64,000 nt of DNA from Candidatus Sulfotelmatobacter sp. (GTDB lineage: Bacteria > Acidobacteriota > Terriglobia > Terriglobales > Acidobacteriaceae), in the NCBI GenBank assembly GCA_025462865.1, contig JAOAPI010000171.1:124001-188000 (forward strand). Reading direction: 5' to 3'. A program made the translations under genes and the position numbers. Below the pieces are notes generated by a model. It did no database searches. It was not told where the DNA came from and saw only the letters and a program-made list of their open reading frames with translations. Shown piece by piece: positions 29,485 to 38,152 of the stretch. The stretch's first letter is position 1. Each line of letters starts with the position of its first letter.

Positions 29485-29946
29485 ATGGGGATGCAAAGCC
29501 TGCTGCGCAAAGTCTTTCTCATCGACCTTCTTCAGGGGTTGAGGGTTACCTTTCGCTATCAAGATCCGAAGGAAATTTACACTGAGCAGTATCCAATGGA
29601 GCGGCCGCAGGTGGCAGAGCGCTACCGGGGCGCGCCGCGGTTGAACGTCAACCCAGATACTGACGAGACCATGTGCATCGCCTGCGATCTGTGCGCGCTG
29701 GCATGCCCGGAAAATCTGATCGTGGTCTCCAGCGCGCGCAACGAGCAAACCCGCCGCAAGGAACTTACCAACTTCACCTACGACCTGAGCCGGTGCATGT
29801 TCTGCGGCCTGTGTGAAGACGCATGTCCCGTGGACGCGCTTGAACTCACGCAGGATTTCGAACTTGCCAGCTACACTCGTGAAGGCTGGATATGGGATCG
29901 CGAAACGCTGGAAAAAGGTCCGCAGCCCACGCAATACCGAAAGTAG
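29485..29946 (+). CDS. nuoI: NADH-quinone oxidoreductase subunit I (NuoI-like 2x[4Fe-4S] ferredoxin)
   Basis: A 153-residue protein with two [4Fe-4S] motifs: CIACDLCALACPENLI and CMFCGLCEDACPVDALEL. The N-terminal IDLLQGLRVTFRYQDPKEIYTEQYPMERPQVAERYRGAPRL is the NuoI pattern that contacts the membrane arm of complex I. It should carry clusters N6a and N6b between the peripheral arm and NuoB. No other nuo gene is within the window, so it is either a stand-alone copy of a dispersed complex or an extra copy. Length is in the usual range. Confidence 0.9.
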   Translation: MGMQSLLRKVFLIDLLQGLRVTFRYQDPKEIYTEQYPMERPQVAERYRGAPRLNVNPDTDETMCIACDLCALACPENLIVVSSARNEQTRRKELTNFTYDLSRCMFCGLCEDACPVDALELTQDFELASYTREGWIWDRETLEKGPQPTQYRK

Positions 29947-30012
29947 CCGCATCCTCCCACTTTGTCCGGGAAATAGCCTTGCTCGTTTGCCATTGCTTCA
30001 TCGCCGAACTCC

Positions 30013-30594
30013 ATGGGCATTTTCGATGCTTTTCGCAAAGATGAAGTGACTGGCACGAAAGTCTTGGTGTGCCAGTTTGGACCTGATCTTCGGCCTAAGT
30101 TCGATGAGCAGGTGAAGTCCGATCTTCGGGTCTACCAGCGCTTTTATCCCTCTGCCTCCAGCGCCATGTTTACTTCCGTCGCAGAACTGCGCGGCGCGGT
30201 TGGCCATGGATATGACATTCTTCATCTGTTTTGCGATGTAAGCGAAAGCGGCATCATCAGCGATGCTTCCGGCGATCGCATCACCGGGACTGAGCTTCTC
30301 AAGTCCGCTATCGATTCGAATGTGAAGCTCCTGTGGATCGGCAACGATAATGTACAGCAGGCTTATGACACGGGCTTCAAGACCAAGGGTCTGAAGATCA
30401 ATGTCGTGCTGACCCTGCGCCGGCTGGGTTCGAACACGTCGTTATTCCTGGATAATCTTCTGACGAAGATGACGGCCGGCGAGACTCTGTCGAAGGCCTG
30501 GATTGTGGCGGCGCAGCCCGAGGGCAAATCAGTTCAGCCTGATGTTCCCCACACAATTTCCTCGCTGGGGCGCGGCGCTGTTGTCTTGCGGTAG
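30013..30594 (+). CDS. Unknown protein with CHAT-like (caspase-type) fold pattern lacking the catalytic dyad
   Basis: A 193-residue soluble protein. I recognise no named family. The order of motifs follows a CHAT domain: GHGYDILHLFCDVSESGII (where CHAT proteases have HxxGHG), GDRITGTELLKSAIDSNVKLLWIGND (LtxxeL then the sAC cysteine strand), then a C-terminal LFLDNLLTKMTAGETLSKAWIVAAQ resembling the FY-x-LL-x-G-x-x-x-x-EAL-x-x-A end of CHAT. The second His is replaced by Asp (CDV) and the nucleophile Cys by Asn/Asp, so it would be inactive as a protease. It stands alone, 66 bp after nuoI. The fold assignment is by eye and could be wrong. Confidence 0.7.
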   Translation: MGIFDAFRKDEVTGTKVLVCQFGPDLRPKFDEQVKSDLRVYQRFYPSASSAMFTSVAELRGAVGHGYDILHLFCDVSESGIISDASGDRITGTELLKSAIDSNVKLLWIGNDNVQQAYDTGFKTKGLKINVVLTLRRLGSNTSLFLDNLLTKMTAGETLSKAWIVAAQPEGKSVQPDVPHTISSLGRGAVVLR

Positions 30595-30624
30595 TTCCCC
30601 TCATTCTTCCAAACCCTGCACCAG

Positions 30625-30657
30625 AAAAAGCCCGCCGAAAATTTCTCCTCGGCGGGC
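30625..30657 (-). terminator. Rho-independent terminator of the ferritin-like gene
   Basis: A 9-bp perfect stem (GCCCGCCGA at 30630-30638 pairing with 30649-30657) with a 10-base loop. Read on the minus strand it is followed by TTTTT (30629-30625). It lies 31 bp past the stop of the minus-strand gene at 30689. Confidence 0.85.
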
Positions 30658-30688
30658 AAGAAATAACATTCATCGATACTACAAAACC

Positions 30689-31807
30689 TCAATCACGTTC
30701 AGGACGGGCCGCATCCGCGTCCTCTGCCAGATCGTGCAGGAGCGCGAAGAACTGTGGTGACTGGCCGATAAAGAGCCCGTCATTTGTGAGAGCTTTTACA
30801 GCGCCCATGGCAGCTCCCCTTGTTTCGGTGGGACGAATGATGGAACAGACCGGAAACTTCCGGCTGAGGAAGGGCGCTGGCTCGGGCATGATCAGGTTGG
30901 TCTGAAAGTTCTCTCCACCGAAGGGCGCGCTGTTCAGCTCGGGGAAAACCAAGCCGTTGGTGGGATCGGTCAGACGCTTGTAATTGCCAGCCTTGTCCTG
31001 CCAAGTCTGAAAGTGGAAAGCCTCAGTGGGTCCGATGCTCAGCAGGATGCGCAACACTTGCGGGTTGGTGACTCTCTGAGCGAGCGAAGGGTAGAGGCTG
31101 GTACCGCCTTGCTCAATGGTTCCAAAGTGAAAGCCCGCGGTGTTTGCGATGGCCTGAATGTGGTCGTCCGGAGTCAGGTCTGCGTCAGTCCTTGGAATTG
31201 CGGGAAATTGTCCAGCAGCCAGACCCGGAATGGCTTGGGGAAATTTGAAGTTCGGGTCTAGATCAGGATTCTTGGTGCGAGCGCGATAGCGAGTCCACCA
31301 ACTAGTGTCCACCGTGAGCTGCATCAAGTTAGTGAGTCGTCCGATTTGCTGGGCGCCTGTCGCCTTGCTGCTGGGCAAGGTGCGGAACTGATCGAAACTG
31401 ACTGTGTCCGCGCCCTTGAAAGCCAGATAGGCATTGATAAAGTTCTGGTGAGTGAACTCGTCTTCAGTATTGTCGTGAATGTATTGCGCCATGTCCCCGT
31501 CGAGGAACGAGAGCGCCGCTGTGTATACGGGATTGCCAGTTCCGCCGGGCACCTCCTGGTCCTGGATACCTCCAAGTTCGTTGTACTGCTGCCAGAGATC
31601 GGTCTCCAGGATTTCCGCTGCCGCCAGAAATCTGAGGATCGCGGCATCTCCCTTGGTTAGCTGGCCGCTTTTCTCTTCGGCAAAAGCGGGTAGGTCGTGG
31701 CCTAACAGAGCTGAACCAACTGTTGCGGCTCCGGCTACGACGAGACTCTTCTTCATGAACGAGCGGCGGTCAGAGGGTTTCTTGGTTCCATTCAGTAGGT
31801 CCTTCAC
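30689..31807 (-). CDS. Tat-exported ferritin-like domain protein
   Basis: A 372-residue protein. The twin-arginine signal DRRSFMKKSLVVAGAATVGSALLG is near residues 15-40, so it is exported folded. The mature part has ferritin-like helices with acidic and His pairs: AILRFLAAAEILETDLWQQYNEL, NTEDEFTHQNFINAYL and GPTEAFHFQTWQDKAG. Such proteins are annotated as ferritin-like (dessication-related in some genomes); metal binding is plausible but unproven. The GTG start at 31807 has AGGAG seven bases upstream and puts the RR motif at the right distance; the longer frame to 31894 is not supported. A strong terminator follows. Confidence 0.88.
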   Translation of the reverse strand: MKDLLNGTKKPSDRRSFMKKSLVVAGAATVGSALLGHDLPAFAEEKSGQLTKGDAAILRFLAAAEILETDLWQQYNELGGIQDQEVPGGTGNPVYTAALSFLDGDMAQYIHDNTEDEFTHQNFINAYLAFKGADTVSFDQFRTLPSSKATGAQQIGRLTNLMQLTVDTSWWTRYRARTKNPDLDPNFKFPQAIPGLAAGQFPAIPRTDADLTPDDHIQAIANTAGFHFGTIEQGGTSLYPSLAQRVTNPQVLRILLSIGPTEAFHFQTWQDKAGNYKRLTDPTNGLVFPELNSAPFGGENFQTNLIMPEPAPFLSRKFPVCSIIRPTETRGAAMGAVKALTNDGLFIGQSPQFFALLHDLAEDADAARPERD

Positions 31808-32030
31808 GGTGTTCTCCTTTGAAGTATTTGAAGTAGAAGTAGGGAGGGAGTCTTCCCAGGGCTCGCTAAAAGAAGGCTGCCACCGACCCCGCAATGATGA
31901 GCAACATATTCCCAGTCAATGTCATTGGCCTGTAAATTTCTTGTAACGTTTTTGCCTAAGGAGAAAGACAAGAACTACGCAAGCTGTGCGGCGATCCCGA
32001 ATACCAGCGAATTCGCGGGACAGTCCTGAG

Positions 32031-32621
32031 CTAAATTGTCTCTCCGGCATCGACGAGCTTTGTTTCCGGCAGGAAATACATTGCGGGGATCAAGGCGAAG
32101 ATGAAGAAGGATACATAGATCGAGAAGTAGGCCAGCGGAGCGGATAGCAGGTAGAGCGCGCCGGAGAGAACATTTTTGCGCTGGATGCGCTCGTGATATT
32201 CGGTCATGGCGAAATCGTGGCGGCTCTGGTGGATCAACTCCAAGCGGAGAAGATAAAATCCCGACGCGCACAGGCAGAGGTCGAGCCCGTAGAGCGCGAC
32301 CGCCATCGGCTCGCGGTAATTCTTGCCGATGAAATCGGTGACGAAGGGGACCAGCGACATCCAAAAGAGCAGGTAGAGATTCGACCACAAAAGACGCGCC
32401 GTGACGGAGTGCACCGCGTGGATGAGATGGTGATGGTTTACCCACATGATCGCCGCCACCAGGAAGCTGAGCGCGTAGCTGACGAATACGGGCGCAACTT
32501 TAAGGACCGCTGCAAGTGTCGGCTGCGCCGGCGCGCGCAGTTCGAGCACCATGATCGTGATAATGATGGCGATCACGCCGTCGCTGAAAGCTTAGAGGCG
32601 GTTTGTACTCATTTCGGACAT
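32031..32621 (-). pseudogene. TMEM175-family (DUF1211) potassium channel gene with an in-frame stop at codon 10
   Basis: Reading from the ATG at 32621 gives MSEMSTNRL, then TAA (32594-32592), then AFSDGVIAIIITIMVLEL and about 175 further residues with six hydrophobic helices. The family signature is RLEAFSDGVIAI; TAA sits exactly at the conserved Glu, so GAA to TAA is the simplest explanation. All downstream sequence is open and well conserved (WVNHHHLIH, WSNLYLLFWMSLVPF). Translation from the internal GTG at 32576 would lose the FSD gate motif. It could be a recent nonsense mutation, a sequencing error or a read-through gene. Confidence 0.8.
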
Positions 32622-32698
32622 AAGCTTTCAGCTGTCAGTGAAATCTATAGCTCTCGACACCACTCGCGTCCGTCAGGGGACAATCTACACCTTACGGG

Positions 32699-33868
32699 CT
32701 AAGCTTTCACTGATGGCTGAGAGCTGATAGCTGACGGCTGCTGTTGAGTCATGCAATGCATGGTGCCCAGTCCCCAGACGAGGTCTCCCGAAAAAATGGG
32801 AACGATCTCGCGCTTGGGGAAGAGCTGTGTTAGTGAGTTAAGCGCGACGCGATCGTTGGGATCGTTGAAGACAGGCACCAGCACAATGCCATTGGCAATG
32901 TAGAAGTTTGCGTAGCTCGCGGGAAGGCGCCGCTGTTCGAAGATTACGGGTGCGGGCATGGGAATTTCCACGATGTTCAGTGGTTTTCCGTCCTGATCGC
33001 GCGCGGCTTGCAGGCGGCGAAGATTGGCGCGCAAGGGCTGGTGATTTGCGTCCCGAGAATTGTTCTCGACCATTGTGATGACCGTGTCTCGAGAAACGAA
33101 GCGGGTGAGATCGTCGACGTGACCGTGAGTGTCGTCGCCAACAATGCCGCGGCCCAGCCAGATCACATGCGGCGCGCCCAGGTAGTCGGCGAAGAGCTTT
33201 TCGTAATTGGGGCGCGACATGCTCGGGTTCCGTTGCTGGATTTTGCTGAGCAGGCATTCTTCGGTGGTGAGAATGGTGCCGCGTCCGTTGACGTCAATGG
33301 AGCCGCCTTCGAGGACGACGCGAGTGTTGCGATGCAGCGGACGTATTTCACGACACTTGGCGGCGTGGGACATCAAGCTGCCGATCTTTTCGTCAAGCCG
33401 CCAGTTCGAATATTTGGCCCAGGCATTGAAGCGGAACTTTGTGGCGAGGAGGCTGGGGTTGCGGTGCTGTCGGCTTTCGCGGGCGGGGGCGTCCGCGCTA
33501 CAGGTGACGAAGATGCAGCCTGAGTCGCGCAACCAGACGCGGTTGCTCGGCCACCGGTGGAAGTGGACGTTTGCGAAAAGTGCGTTTGCGCGATCGAGTA
33601 GCTTGCGGGCTTGGCGTTGGACGGCAGCGCTGTTGACGATCAGTTCGACACGCTCATGGCGCGCTAGATTGCGGATGATTTCGGCGTAGACCCACGGGAT
33701 CGGATCGAACTTGCCAGGCCAATCTCCGTGGTAATGTGGCCAAGCCAGCCAGGTCGCTTCGTGCGGCTCCCACTCGGCGGGCATCCGGTAACCGAGGGAA
33801 GCGGGAGTCTCGGACGCCGATATGAGACTTAAAGTGTTACTTGAAGTAGCGCGAGAACGCTTCGTCAC
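32699..33868 (-). CDS. aguA: Agmatine deiminase
   Basis: A 389-residue peptidyl-arginine-deiminase-family enzyme that turns agmatine into N-carbamoylputrescine and ammonia. It starts its domain with MPAEWEPHEATWLAWPH, has NRVWLRDSGCIFV (substrate carboxyl/guanidine side), DTHGHVDDLTRF with the catalytic His, and the C-terminal nucleophile Cys in GLGTMHCMTQQQP. Length is usual. The GTG start at 33868 is eight bases after the aguB stop, so both are in one unit. The gene is followed by short repeats rather than a clear terminator. Confidence 0.93.
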   Translation of the reverse strand: MTKRSRATSSNTLSLISASETPASLGYRMPAEWEPHEATWLAWPHYHGDWPGKFDPIPWVYAEIIRNLARHERVELIVNSAAVQRQARKLLDRANALFANVHFHRWPSNRVWLRDSGCIFVTCSADAPARESRQHRNPSLLATKFRFNAWAKYSNWRLDEKIGSLMSHAAKCREIRPLHRNTRVVLEGGSIDVNGRGTILTTEECLLSKIQQRNPSMSRPNYEKLFADYLGAPHVIWLGRGIVGDDTHGHVDDLTRFVSRDTVITMVENNSRDANHQPLRANLRRLQAARDQDGKPLNIVEIPMPAPVIFEQRRLPASYANFYIANGIVLVPVFNDPNDRVALNSLTQLFPKREIVPIFSGDLVWGLGTMHCMTQQQPSAISSQPSVKA

Positions 33869-33876
33869 GGCGGCGT

Positions 33877-34785
33877 TTACCGTCCATCCAGCAAACGGCT
33901 GGAGATGGGGGCATAGGCATCAATTCGCCGATCGCGCAGAAAGGGCCAGTTGCGGCGGATGTCTTCCAGAGCTTTCAGGTCGACATCGCCGATCAGAATT
34001 TCTTCGCGGTCATTAGACGCTTCCGCTATGACGCGACCAAACGGATCGCAGAAAAATGATCCACCCCAGAATTCCAATCCCTGGCCCGGACTGGACTTGC
34101 CACGCACGTTGCCGGTTTCGAAACCCACGCGGTTGATGACCGCGACGTACACGCCATTGGCGATGGCATGGGCACGCTGGATGGTGCGCCACGCATCGTG
34201 CTGCGCCTCGCCGAACTCAGCTTTCTCCGAAGGATGCCAACCAATCGCCGTCGGATAGAAGAGTACAGACGCGCCCTGCAGCGCGGTCAGGCGGGCGCCC
34301 TCGGGAAACCACTGGTCCCAGCAGACCAGCGTGCCCAGGCGTCCTGCGCTGGTATCGAGGGCGCGGAATCCTAGATCGCCCGGAGTGAAGTAGAACTTTT
34401 CGTAATAGAGCGGATCGTCGGGGATGTGCATCTTGCGGTAGAGCCCACGCAGCGATCCATCGGAATCAAAAATGGCAGCGGTATTGTGGTAGATGCCGGG
34501 AGCGCGCTTCTCAAACAGCGATCCAATCAGCACCACACTATGCTGGCGAGCTGCAGCTGCCAGCTTTTCGCTGGCGGGGCCGGGAATCGGTTCAGCCAAA
34601 TCGAACAGGGAATGATCTTCGCGCTGGCAAAAATATTGGGTCTGAAACAATTCGGGCAGGCAGACCACTTGCGCTCCGCGACCCGCGGCATCGGCTACGC
34701 GTTCCAAAGCTTTTTGCAAATTCTGTTCGGGCTCCGGGCCGCAGGACATCTGCACCAGGGCTACGCGAAATTTATCAGGGGGCAC
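33877..34785 (-). CDS. aguB: N-carbamoylputrescine amidohydrolase
   Basis: A 302-residue nitrilase-superfamily enzyme releasing putrescine, CO2 and ammonia from N-carbamoylputrescine. The catalytic triad is visible: Glu in VCLPELFQTQYFC, Lys in YRKMHIPDDPLYYEKFYF and Cys in LVCWDQWFPEGARL. The FxTPGD and GWHPSEK stretches are typical of AguB. The GTG start at 34785 has AGAGGA upstream. It is the first gene of a unit with aguA. Confidence 0.94.
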   Translation of the reverse strand: MPPDKFRVALVQMSCGPEPEQNLQKALERVADAAGRGAQVVCLPELFQTQYFCQREDHSLFDLAEPIPGPASEKLAAAARQHSVVLIGSLFEKRAPGIYHNTAAIFDSDGSLRGLYRKMHIPDDPLYYEKFYFTPGDLGFRALDTSAGRLGTLVCWDQWFPEGARLTALQGASVLFYPTAIGWHPSEKAEFGEAQHDAWRTIQRAHAIANGVYVAVINRVGFETGNVRGKSSPGQGLEFWGGSFFCDPFGRVIAEASNDREEILIGDVDLKALEDIRRNWPFLRDRRIDAYAPISSRLLDGR

Positions 34786-34826
34786 GCGCGGATTCCTCTC
34801 TGGGGATCAATATAGCATTTGGTTCG

Positions 34827-34870
34827 CGTCGTTGGTCGTTGGTCGCAGGTCGTTGGCGGTTCGTCGTTCG
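34827..34870. repeat. Short tandem heptad-like repeat (TCGTTGG family)
   Basis: About six imperfect copies of GGTCGTT/TCGTTGG fill the gap between aguB and the HEAT gene. A similar string is at 46943-46974 and a degenerate one at 29080-29109. Function unknown. Confidence 0.75.
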
Positions 34871-34882
34871 CCAAACCTCGAA

Positions 34883-35866
34883 CTAGGGCTTTCGTTGTGA
34901 TTGTGGGCGGTGAGTTGCGAACGCGCGGGCCAGGCGCTGGTTGCCGGCTACAATCTCTTCCAGCCGCTTCACGATCTCGGCGGAGGGCATGGCGCGGAGG
35001 ATGGCTTCGATGGCAGTTTCGGCATGCAGGGATTCTGTGCGCACCAGATCCAAGAGGAATTCGAGCGCTTCATCCTGGCGAGTGAGAGCGATGGCGGAAA
35101 GCACTACGGAACAAAACCAAGGGTCAGCCTCTTTAGCGAAGCGTTCTCGCAGCGTTTCGAAACCTTGCGCGGAATGCGTGCCGGCAATGGCCAGGGCTGC
35201 TTCTGCGGCCGCATCGTCGGCAGAGGCGAGGAAACGGCTCACCCAGGAAATGGCGGTGGGGCCTTCGGTCCGAAGGATACCGCTGTAGCATGCGGCAAGG
35301 ACTTCTGGTTCATCGGAACCGAGAGTGGCTCTGAGGCGCAGCAAGAGTGCAGCGGAGGGCGACGCCACCTGCTCGATGGCGCGAACCGCCTCTACACGAA
35401 CGGACTTGTCTTTGTCCGCTAGCAGCTCGACTAAGTGTGCGAGCAAGTCGGGCTCGGAGAGGCTGCGGCACTGCACGAGAGCTAGAGCGCAGGTTGCCCG
35501 AAGAGTTCCGGCGGTATCGGAACTGCCGCCCCACACGGGCTCGAGCTGGATATGGCGCATGCCGCGAAGAAAGACCGCGGCGTCCTGATGTTCGAAGCCA
35601 GCGAGAGCGCGGCTCAACGCATTCTTGGCCCAGCATTGCGGATCGCTCTTGATGGCATCGGAGAAGAAACGGTCGAATGCAAGTAGCAGCTCCGGAATCA
35701 GTTGAGGCAGTTGCAGCGTGCGGACCAGATCAGCCGCTTTAGCAACGACGAAGTTGTTGCGATGAGCCAGTGCTTTGCGCAGCGCTTCGATGGAGACCTC
35801 TGGCGGTTGCTGGCGAAGTTCGTCCAGAGCAGCGAGTTGTTCTTCGAACTTGCGCTTCCCGGGCAT
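34883..35866 (-). CDS. HEAT-repeat protein
   Basis: A 327-residue soluble all-helical protein of HEAT/PBS-lyase type repeats. Examples are ALRKALAHRNNFVVAKAADLVRTL, LVELLADKDKSVRVEAVRAIEQVASP and ATLGSDEPEVLAACYSGIL. The start at the Met of MPGKRKFEEQ is preferred because the upstream 21 codons run into intergenic-like sequence. It probably acts as a protein-binding scaffold. It is 97 bp upstream of aguB on the same strand and divergent from the deoxyhypusine-synthase-like gene. No link with polyamines can be read from its sequence. Confidence 0.8.
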   Translation of the reverse strand: MPGKRKFEEQLAALDELRQQPPEVSIEALRKALAHRNNFVVAKAADLVRTLQLPQLIPELLLAFDRFFSDAIKSDPQCWAKNALSRALAGFEHQDAAVFLRGMRHIQLEPVWGGSSDTAGTLRATCALALVQCRSLSEPDLLAHLVELLADKDKSVRVEAVRAIEQVASPSAALLLRLRATLGSDEPEVLAACYSGILRTEGPTAISWVSRFLASADDAAAEAALAIAGTHSAQGFETLRERFAKEADPWFCSVVLSAIALTRQDEALEFLLDLVRTESLHAETAIEAILRAMPSAEIVKRLEEIVAGNQRLARAFATHRPQSQRKP

Positions 35867-35937
35867 AGGGGAGAGTGTAACGCCGCGTGTGCGGGACGCG
35901 ATCTCAAGTCTCGTGTTCGGCGCAGGCAAAGAGCATT

Positions 35938-35970
35938 TTAACCACGAAGGACACTAAGGTTCACGAAGGT
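35938..35970. repeat. ACCACGAAGG-type dispersed repeat
   Basis: TTAACCACGAAGGACAC then TAAGGTTCACGAAGG: a row of about 10-base units, of a kind found scattered between genes in several bacterial phyla. A second copy with two opposed halves is at 44901-44990. It lies in the divergent gap upstream of the deoxyhypusine-synthase-like gene. Confidence 0.7.
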
Positions 35971-36066
35971 TTTGACTTCGCCGAATCCTTCACTCGTGGC
36001 ATCCTTTCACGCTGTTCCTGTAAAGTAGTTGGTCGGGAGATTGGATTTGGAACTGGAGGAGTTATC

Positions 36067-37206
36067 TTGAAACAAGGCAATCATAGCAGCGGGCATTCTG
36101 CGGGAAAGTCGCACGGAGGCGAGGGTGTGGAGCGTCATTTGCACAATCCCATTGCAGACCGGCTGATTCCGCTGGAGCCGCTCGATCTGCGAAAAGTAAA
36201 GTCGATCGATGACCTGGTGAGGGCGATGTCGAAAACGGCTTTTACCGGGCGCCAGCTGGGAGAGGCTGCGGACGTGCTTGAGGCAATGGCTCGCGACGAA
36301 GATTGTTTTGTCGTGATGACGCTGTCGGGCGCTATGACGGTGGCGAAGCAAGGACTGATCGTGACCGAGTTGATCGACCGCGGTATCGTGAACGCCGTAG
36401 TTTCAACCGGCGCGCTGATGGCGCATGGACTAGTCGAGGCGACCGGCCGCGCTCATTTTCGCCACAACCCTGAAGTAACGGATGAAGAACTTTACGAGCA
36501 GGGGTACAACCGCGTCTATGACACGCTGGAGCCTGAGCAGAATCTGGACGACGTCGAAGAAGTGATGTCGGCGGTGCTCGAGGGCTGGGATCACAACGAA
36601 ACGATGTGCTCCTACAAACTGAATCACGCCATTGGAGCGTATCTGGCGAAAACTGTTGGAGATCAGCGTGGCATTCTGAAATCTGCCCATCAGATGGGCG
36701 TACCGGTATTTGTGCCGGCGTTCAGCGATTCCGAGATGGGGCTGGACACTGCGCTGAACAATCGTCTGCGGGAATCGACCGGCAGACACAAAATAAGGTT
36801 TGATCCCTTTGAGGATCTCGAGCATTTCGCAGCAACGTTATTGCGACAAAAAAAATTGGGCATCATGACCATCGGCGGCGGAGTGCCGCGCAATTGGTCG
36901 CAGCAGTTCGGTCCATTCTGCGAATTGCGCCACCGCCGCCTGGGAGAGAATGTTCCGCTGAAGCGTTATCACTACGGCCTGCGGATTTGTCCAGAGCCGG
37001 TTTACTGGGGAGGACTGTCGGGCAGTCCCTACAGCGAGGCGATTTCATGGGGAAAGTTTGTACCCCCGGCGGAAGGCGGCAGATTCGGCGAAGTGTTTGT
37101 GGATGCTACGGTGGGATTACCGCTGATTGTGGCGGCGGTGCTGGAGCGGTTGGATAAGAAGGGGAGCAAGGCTAACAAGGGAAAAACCGCGGCAGCGAGG
37201 AAATAA
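36067..37206 (+). CDS. Deoxyhypusine synthase family protein, possible homospermidine synthase
   Basis: A 379-residue NAD-dependent aminobutyl-transferase family member. Bacteria lack hypusinated eIF5A, so bacterial members are thought to make polyamines such as homospermidine. The catalytic Lys that forms the imine is present at residue 330 in EAISWGKF, followed by VFVDATVGLPLIVAAVLE. NAD-binding segments include VMTLSGAMTVAKQGL and GVPVFVPAFSDSEMGLDTAL. The TTG start at 36067 follows GGAGGA (36055-36060); longer frames run through a repeat. It sits among genes making agmatine and putrescine, which supports a polyamine role (inference). Confidence 0.88.
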   Translation: MKQGNHSSGHSAGKSHGGEGVERHLHNPIADRLIPLEPLDLRKVKSIDDLVRAMSKTAFTGRQLGEAADVLEAMARDEDCFVVMTLSGAMTVAKQGLIVTELIDRGIVNAVVSTGALMAHGLVEATGRAHFRHNPEVTDEELYEQGYNRVYDTLEPEQNLDDVEEVMSAVLEGWDHNETMCSYKLNHAIGAYLAKTVGDQRGILKSAHQMGVPVFVPAFSDSEMGLDTALNNRLRESTGRHKIRFDPFEDLEHFAATLLRQKKLGIMTIGGGVPRNWSQQFGPFCELRHRRLGENVPLKRYHYGLRICPEPVYWGGLSGSPYSEAISWGKFVPPAEGGRFGEVFVDATVGLPLIVAAVLERLDKKGSKANKGKTAAARK

Positions 37207-37225
37207 GGTCGCTGGTGTTTCGAAA

Positions 37226-37310
37226 GGGAGCGACTTCTAGTCGCGCCGTAAGAGCCAAAGAAGAAATAACAGCGGCTTCAGTCATGACAGCCAGCGTGAG
37301 ACTCTACGCG
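37226..37310. repeat. Intergenic hairpin repeat, copy A
   Basis: A hairpin GCGACT-TCT-AGTCGC (37230-37244) followed by CGCCGTAAGAGCC and a degenerate CGGCTTCAG element. It matches copies at 45979-46060 and 51531-51557 in layout (gGCnCGA-loop-TCGnGCC). It follows the deoxyhypusine-synthase-like gene and might also act as its terminator, though no T-run follows. Confidence 0.6.
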
Positions 37311-37588
37311 CCCGCCTCCGAGGTGGATGACCCGCTCACCGCGAACTGCCCCTCGTTTGTGTCCTCAACGTCATTCGACGGTACTGCCTCCGCTCGCGTC
37401 TTGCGGTAGAGCGGTGCCAAAATGCTGTTTTCGAGCACACGATTTTCCGCTTCCACCCAGTCTTGCAGAGCAAGGCCTTCGGCCTGACCACGCTGGTCGT
37501 AGAGGTGCTGTGCGTGGAGCCGAATCTTCCTTTCAAGCAACTCGGTCATGAGCGCCTGCTGCTTCTGTCTTCGGGTATCGTTATCCAA
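37304..37588 (-). CDS. DUF2934 domain protein
   Basis: A 94-residue soluble protein. The segment ERKIRLHAQHLYDQRGQAEGLALQDWVEAENRVL matches the DUF2934 pattern (IR-x-RAYELWE-x-xG-x-xEG-x-x-x-x-HWL-x-AE). The function of this family is unknown; it is frequent in Acidobacteriota and Proteobacteria. The TTG start has AGAGGA just upstream. The C-terminal third is low-complexity and polar. It is convergent with the deoxyhypusine-synthase-like gene. The 294 bp from here to vapB show no gene. Confidence 0.72.
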   Translation of the reverse strand: MDNDTRRQKQQALMTELLERKIRLHAQHLYDQRGQAEGLALQDWVEAENRVLENSILAPLYRKTRAEAVPSNDVEDTNEGQFAVSGSSTSEAGA

Positions 37589-37882
37589 AACTATTCCTCT
37601 TGCTTGAACAGGTATTTTCCTACAGTTCCATGATACGGGAATGCTGTTAACGGAAGATTACATTCTGTAGCGCGGGAGGTTACTAAAGTACTAGCACCTC
37701 ATGTTTAGATGCCCGGCTCCCCCCGGCAGTCGCAATAATCAGCTAACTCATTGGTTCCAGGACAAAAGACACTGGCGCTCGTTAGCAACAAGCGGCGCTA
37801 GAAGGCTTCGCTAGCGATATGATCCACTCCATTGTTCCCTTGGTAAGGATGATGTGGTAAAGTAAGGAATCGAGGCTCACCC

Positions 37883-38122
37883 ATGCAGAAGCAGGCCACC
37901 ATTACCAGCAAGGGGCAGATCACGGTTCCGCTGGAGGTGCGGAAGATTCTTGGCGTCCGCGCCGGCGACAAGCTGATGTTCGAGGATGACGAAACCGGTG
38001 TCCGTGTGCGCCCTGTGCGCAGTCAAAGCACGTTCTCCAAGTATCGAGGAATAGGCAATCCAGGCATTGCCCCAGGGCGGAAGGGCATCGCCCGCTGGCT
38101 ACGAGAAATGCGCGGGGAATGA
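37883..38122 (+). CDS. vapB: VapB-type antitoxin with AbrB/MazE DNA-binding domain
   Basis: A 79-residue protein. MQKQATITSKGQITVPLEVRKILGVRAGDKLMFEDDETGVRV is a clear SpoVT/AbrB swapped-hairpin domain. The C-terminal 30 residues (STFSKYRGIGNPG, IARWLREMRGE) should wrap the toxin. It is 30 bp upstream of a PIN-domain toxin gene, and such pairs usually repress their own promoter. Confidence 0.9.
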   Translation: MQKQATITSKGQITVPLEVRKILGVRAGDKLMFEDDETGVRVRPVRSQSTFSKYRGIGNPGIAPGRKGIARWLREMRGE

Positions 38123-38152
38123 CGCCGCAGCAACCTCGGCAGCGACCTTAGA

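Noticed and set aside
36067-37206. True deoxyhypusine synthase acting on a translation factor
   Set aside because: No eIF5A-like substrate is expected in bacteria; polyamine context favours a small-molecule acceptor.
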